Below, one piece after another: positions 61,245-64,000 of a stretch of DNA of 64,000 nucleotides. The translations under genes were made by a program, and so were the position numbers. The DNA is taken from contig NZ_CP036403.1 of NCBI RefSeq assembly GCF_004322775.1, positions 310,001-374,000 on the forward strand, in the 5' to 3' direction. This stretch comes from Ornithinimicrobium sufpigmenti (GTDB lineage: Bacteria; Actinomycetota; Actinomycetes; Actinomycetales; Dermatophilaceae). Each line of letters opens with the position of its first letter. Positions within the stretch are counted from its first letter, which is position 1. The notes under the pieces were generated by a model. That model was not told where the DNA came from, ran no database searches, and saw only the letters and a program-made list of their open reading frames with translations.

Positions 61245-64000
61245 GATCCCGTCAACGCCTCATCGGCCTGGGCGCACTGGTCGTCCTGGCCGGCATCCTG
61301 GTGGGGCTGCCCGCCCTGTTGCTGGCCCTGGGCGGCAATTCGCTGCCGGAGACCCTTCCCAGCGTGGAGCAGGTCCGCGACGCTTTGTTGACCCCCGACG
61401 ACGGCACCCTGGCCCTGACCGGGGCCAAGCTGCTCGGCTGGGTGGTCTGGGCCGCACTGAGCCTTAGCATCGTCGTCGAGGCCGTCTCGGCGCTGCGCGG
61501 CGTCCGACCCCCGAGGCTGCCTGCCCTGTCCCTGCCCCAGTCCGGCATGCGGCCCCTGGTCGTCGCCGCGCTGGCCCTGTTCATCGCGTCCCCCGGCGGG
61601 GTCGTTCCGGCGGCCTCAGCGGCACCCGCCCCGGTCACCGTGCCGGCGGTTGCTTCTGCCCCAGTGACAGCCGGGGCCGACACGGCTCCCGCCCCGGTCA
61701 CGGCGACCCCTGCAGCCACCACAGAGCAGGAGCCCACGAACCCCTACGTGGTGCGCCCTGGGGACACGCTCTGGTCCATCGCTGCCCAGCACCTGGGGTC
61801 CGGGCACGACTACCCCCGCATCGTCGACCTCAATCCCGAGCGCCTGGCCGGTGGTGCCGACTGGGTCACCCCCGGCATGGTGCTGCAGCTCCCCGCGACC
61901 GAGACCGGGACAGGCGCCGCCGAGCAGGCCGGCCAGGAGCAGGAGGTGGTTGTCGAGACCGGCGACACCCTCAGCGGCCTGGCTGCTGAGCACCTGGGCG
62001 AGGCCGACCGGTGGCCGGAGATCTACGAGGCCTCCACCGGCACCGTCCAGACGGACGGGCGACGCCTGACCGACCCCGACCTGATCCATCCCGGCTGGCG
62101 CCTGGGCCTGCCCGCGGCGGCCGGAGGCGAGGACCAGGAACGGCCGGCGCCGGCCACCGCTGGTGCGCGGACTGCCGCCGACGTCGGCACTGCCCTGGGC
62201 GCCCAGCCAGACACCTCCGACGCAGCCGAGCCGGAGCAGCCGGTCGGGGCGAGCCCGACAGGTGGTGCGGCCGCCCGGTCGGGCATCACCCTAGGTGCCG
62301 CCGCGGGCGCCACCTCAACCGTCGACAGCGCCCCGCAGGCCGGGTCCGACACCGGTGGAGTCGTCGGTCGTGGCGTCGGTGGGGACGCTGCTGGAGACGG
62401 CAGAGACGCTGCCGGGGACGTCGAGGAGGACACCCCTCCGGCGTGGCTGCTGGAGGGCATCGTCGGGTCCGGGGCCCTGCTGGGAGGGGCGCTGTTCCTC
62501 GCGCTGACTTTGCGCCGCCGTTCCCGGTTCCGGACCCGCCGCCCCGGGCGTGCCCTCGCCTTGCCCGACCCGGTCCTGGGGCCCGTGGAGAAGACGATCC
62601 AGACCCGGGGCCGGTCGGCGGCTCACACCCTAAGGCAGCTGGACCAAGCCCTGCGCCGCCTCGGTGGGGCGTGCGCCGCGACCGGGGCCCCCGTCCCGGC
62701 CGTGGCGGCCGTGCAGCTGGCCGGTGACGGCATGTGGCTGCACCTGTGGCAACCGGCTGACCTGAGCGCCCCGTGGGAGGACACCGGGGACGGCCAGCGC
62801 TGGTTCCTGCCCGCGAGCACCGCGGTGGAACGGATCGGCCCGCTCGAGCAGGACGCTCCTGCACCGTTCCCGCTGCTGGTCTCCATCGGCGGCGGAGACG
62901 ACGGGTCGGCGTGGCTGCTGAACCTGGAGGACCTGGAGGTGGCCCTGACCGGGGAGGCCGAGTACGTGGACGACCTGGCCCGCTACCTGGCTGCGGAGGT
63001 CGCGGTGAACCCGTGGTCGGCCGGGGTGAGGCTCGACTGCGTCGGTATCGCCTTCGAGGTCGCTCCGATGAACCCGGCCCGGGTGCGCGTCGCGGACGCC
63101 GGCGCCGTCGAGGACCTGGTCGCCGAGGTTGTCGGCGTCATCGACCGGGTAGGGGAGGGAGACGTGCCCACCGCCCGGGTGCGCCAGGACGGTGAGGACA
63201 CCTGGCCGGCCCGGCTGGTCCTGCTCAGCACTGACGGTGCGGCGCCTGCGGCCACCGACCAGCTGCGCCAGCTGCTGGCCCAGCACGCCGGGAGCACGGG
63301 CGCCTCGGTGGTCGTCCGCAGCGGCACCCCTACCGACACCGCGATGCACATCGAAGCCACCGCCGACGGGCGGGTCCGCATCCCCGCCACCGGGCTGGAC
63401 CTGGTCGGCGTGGGCCTGACCGCCGACGAGGCGGCGGGATGTGCGGCGCTGCTGGCCCAGTCGCACGCCGAGCCCGACGTGCCGATGCCGGCAGCCACAC
63501 CCGACAGTGATGAGTCCGAGGACGACTGGAGGGGCTGGACCGACCAGGCCGGTGCTATCCGCCCTGAGCACAGCGCCGGGCGGGACGCGGCTGTCGACCA
63601 CCAGGACCTGGCGACGCTCCTGCCCGAGGGTGACGAGGTCTACGAGCAGGAGGCGGCCACCACGGCGCAGGACCTCTCGGTGCTGGCCCCGCGGGTAGAA
63701 CCGGACGTCGCCCGCCAGGTGCTGCAGGCCGATCCGGCCCTGGATGCCGACCTGGCCGCGTGGTGGGACCCGGCTGTCCGCGTGCCCCGGCTCACCCTCC
63801 TAGGCCCGGTCCAGGCCAAGGCGTGGGGCAAACCGTTGGCCGAGCGCAAGGGGTACATGACCGAGCTGCTGGCCTACCTGGCGGTGCACCCCCGCGGGGT
63901 CACCACCGCGCAGACGGCGGAGGCGTTCGGGATCACCGAGGCCAGGACCCGCGACTACATCGGCCGCTGCCGTGACTGGCTCGGCACTGACCCGGTCACC
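61241..64000 (+). CDS. Large LysM membrane protein with winged-helix-like C-terminus, cut by the window edge
   Basis: At least 920 residues, open to the window end. Two or three N-terminal membrane segments (about 6-30, 57-85, 103-125) lead to two LysM domains (about 166-215, NPYVVRPGDTLWSIAAQHLG; about 235-285, VVVETGDTLSGLAAEHLGE) that should bind peptidoglycan. A low-complexity linker, one more helix (about 404-425) and a cytoplasmic region of over 480 residues follow. Its visible end (LTLLGPVQAKAWGKPLAERKGYMTELLAYL, then HPRGVTTAQTAEAFGITEARTRDYI in parts) is like the winged helix of SARP/BTAD regulators. It closes the pilus operon and may link wall state to control. Confidence 0.85.
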   Translation, partial: MRSRQRLIGLGALVVLAGILVGLPALLLALGGNSLPETLPSVEQVRDALLTPDDGTLALTGAKLLGWVVWAALSLSIVVEAVSALRGVRPPRLPALSLPQSGMRPLVVAALALFIASPGGVVPAASAAPAPVTVPAVASAPVTAGADTAPAPVTATPAATTEQEPTNPYVVRPGDTLWSIAAQHLGSGHDYPRIVDLNPERLAGGADWVTPGMVLQLPATETGTGAAEQAGQEQEVVVETGDTLSGLAAEHLGEADRWPEIYEASTGTVQTDGRRLTDPDLIHPGWRLGLPAAAGGEDQERPAPATAGARTAADVGTALGAQPDTSDAAEPEQPVGASPTGGAAARSGITLGAAAGATSTVDSAPQAGSDTGGVVGRGVGGDAAGDGRDAAGDVEEDTPPAWLLEGIVGSGALLGGALFLALTLRRRSRFRTRRPGRALALPDPVLGPVEKTIQTRGRSAAHTLRQLDQALRRLGGACAATGAPVPAVAAVQLAGDGMWLHLWQPADLSAPWEDTGDGQRWFLPASTAVERIGPLEQDAPAPFPLLVSIGGGDDGSAWLLNLEDLEVALTGEAEYVDDLARYLAAEVAVNPWSAGVRLDCVGIAFEVAPMNPARVRVADAGAVEDLVAEVVGVIDRVGEGDVPTARVRQDGEDTWPARLVLLSTDGAAPAATDQLRQLLAQHAGSTGASVVVRSGTPTDTAMHIEATADGRVRIPATGLDLVGVGLTADEAAGCAALLAQSHAEPDVPMPAATPDSDESEDDWRGWTDQAGAIRPEHSAGRDAAVDHQDLATLLPEGDEVYEQEAATTAQDLSVLAPRVEPDVARQVLQADPALDADLAAWWDPAVRVPRLTLLGPVQAKAWGKPLAERKGYMTELLAYLAVHPRGVTTAQTAEAFGITEARTRDYIGRCRDWLGTDPVT

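Overview
The window reads as the chromosome of a very GC-rich actinobacterium. Many start codons are GTG, neighbouring genes often overlap as ATGA or GTGA, and many mRNAs look leaderless (TAnnnT about 6-8 nt before the start codon). Gene content (sunset-domain protein, DUF3151, DUF5063 beside recR, PPK2, Mrp antiporter, SAF/Tad cluster) fits Micrococcales, perhaps the Ornithinimicrobium/Serinicoccus/Intrasporangiaceae area; the genus is an inference.

Left part, about 1-44.1 kb, is ordinary chromosome. It holds a DedA protein, a SPOUT methyltransferase, class II aldolase and DUF3151. Two paralogous LuxR-tailed regulators follow, one before purA and one before a HelD-type helicase. Next come an AraC/VOC/DUF1801 unit and a leftward operon purD-purC-purL-ppk2. 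The replication and repair block is dnaX, acyltransferase, HAD phosphatase, recR, DUF5063. A leftward Mrp cation/proton antiporter operon (mrpAB fused, then C, D, E, F, G) lies behind a broken L-serine dehydratase. A sulfatase, its formylglycine-generating enzyme and a NagA-like deacetylase form one operon. A divergent envelope-thiol locus (DsbA-like, CcdA and lipoprotein on one side; CPVC membrane protein, BlaI-type repressor and M56 protease on the other) shares a central dyad operator. A SulP transporter ends the core.

At 44.18 kb a tRNA 3' end (probably tRNA-Pro) with its terminator marks the edge of an integrated element. A tyrosine integrase follows at once. Inside are a 2,233-bp IS5-family element carrying tetR and two SMR efflux genes, two unknown genes, a zinc-hook ABC-type ATPase, a divergent excisionase/tandem-HTH pair, two secreted proteins, and a Tad-type pilus cluster (SAF protein, ParA-like ATPase, TadA, TadB, TadC, Flp-like and TadE/G-like proteins). 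The window ends inside a large LysM membrane protein with a winged-helix-like C-terminus. No relaxase, coupling protein or second att site is visible, so the element probably continues beyond the right edge.

Two observations stand out. First, the word GGTATGCCG occurs 17 times, in both orientations, several reading frames and one intergenic region between 0.7 and 35.3 kb, and not at all to the right of that. Second, the IS5-type element has 17-bp inverted repeats and a CTAG target duplication that enclose a complete TetR/SMR efflux cassette.
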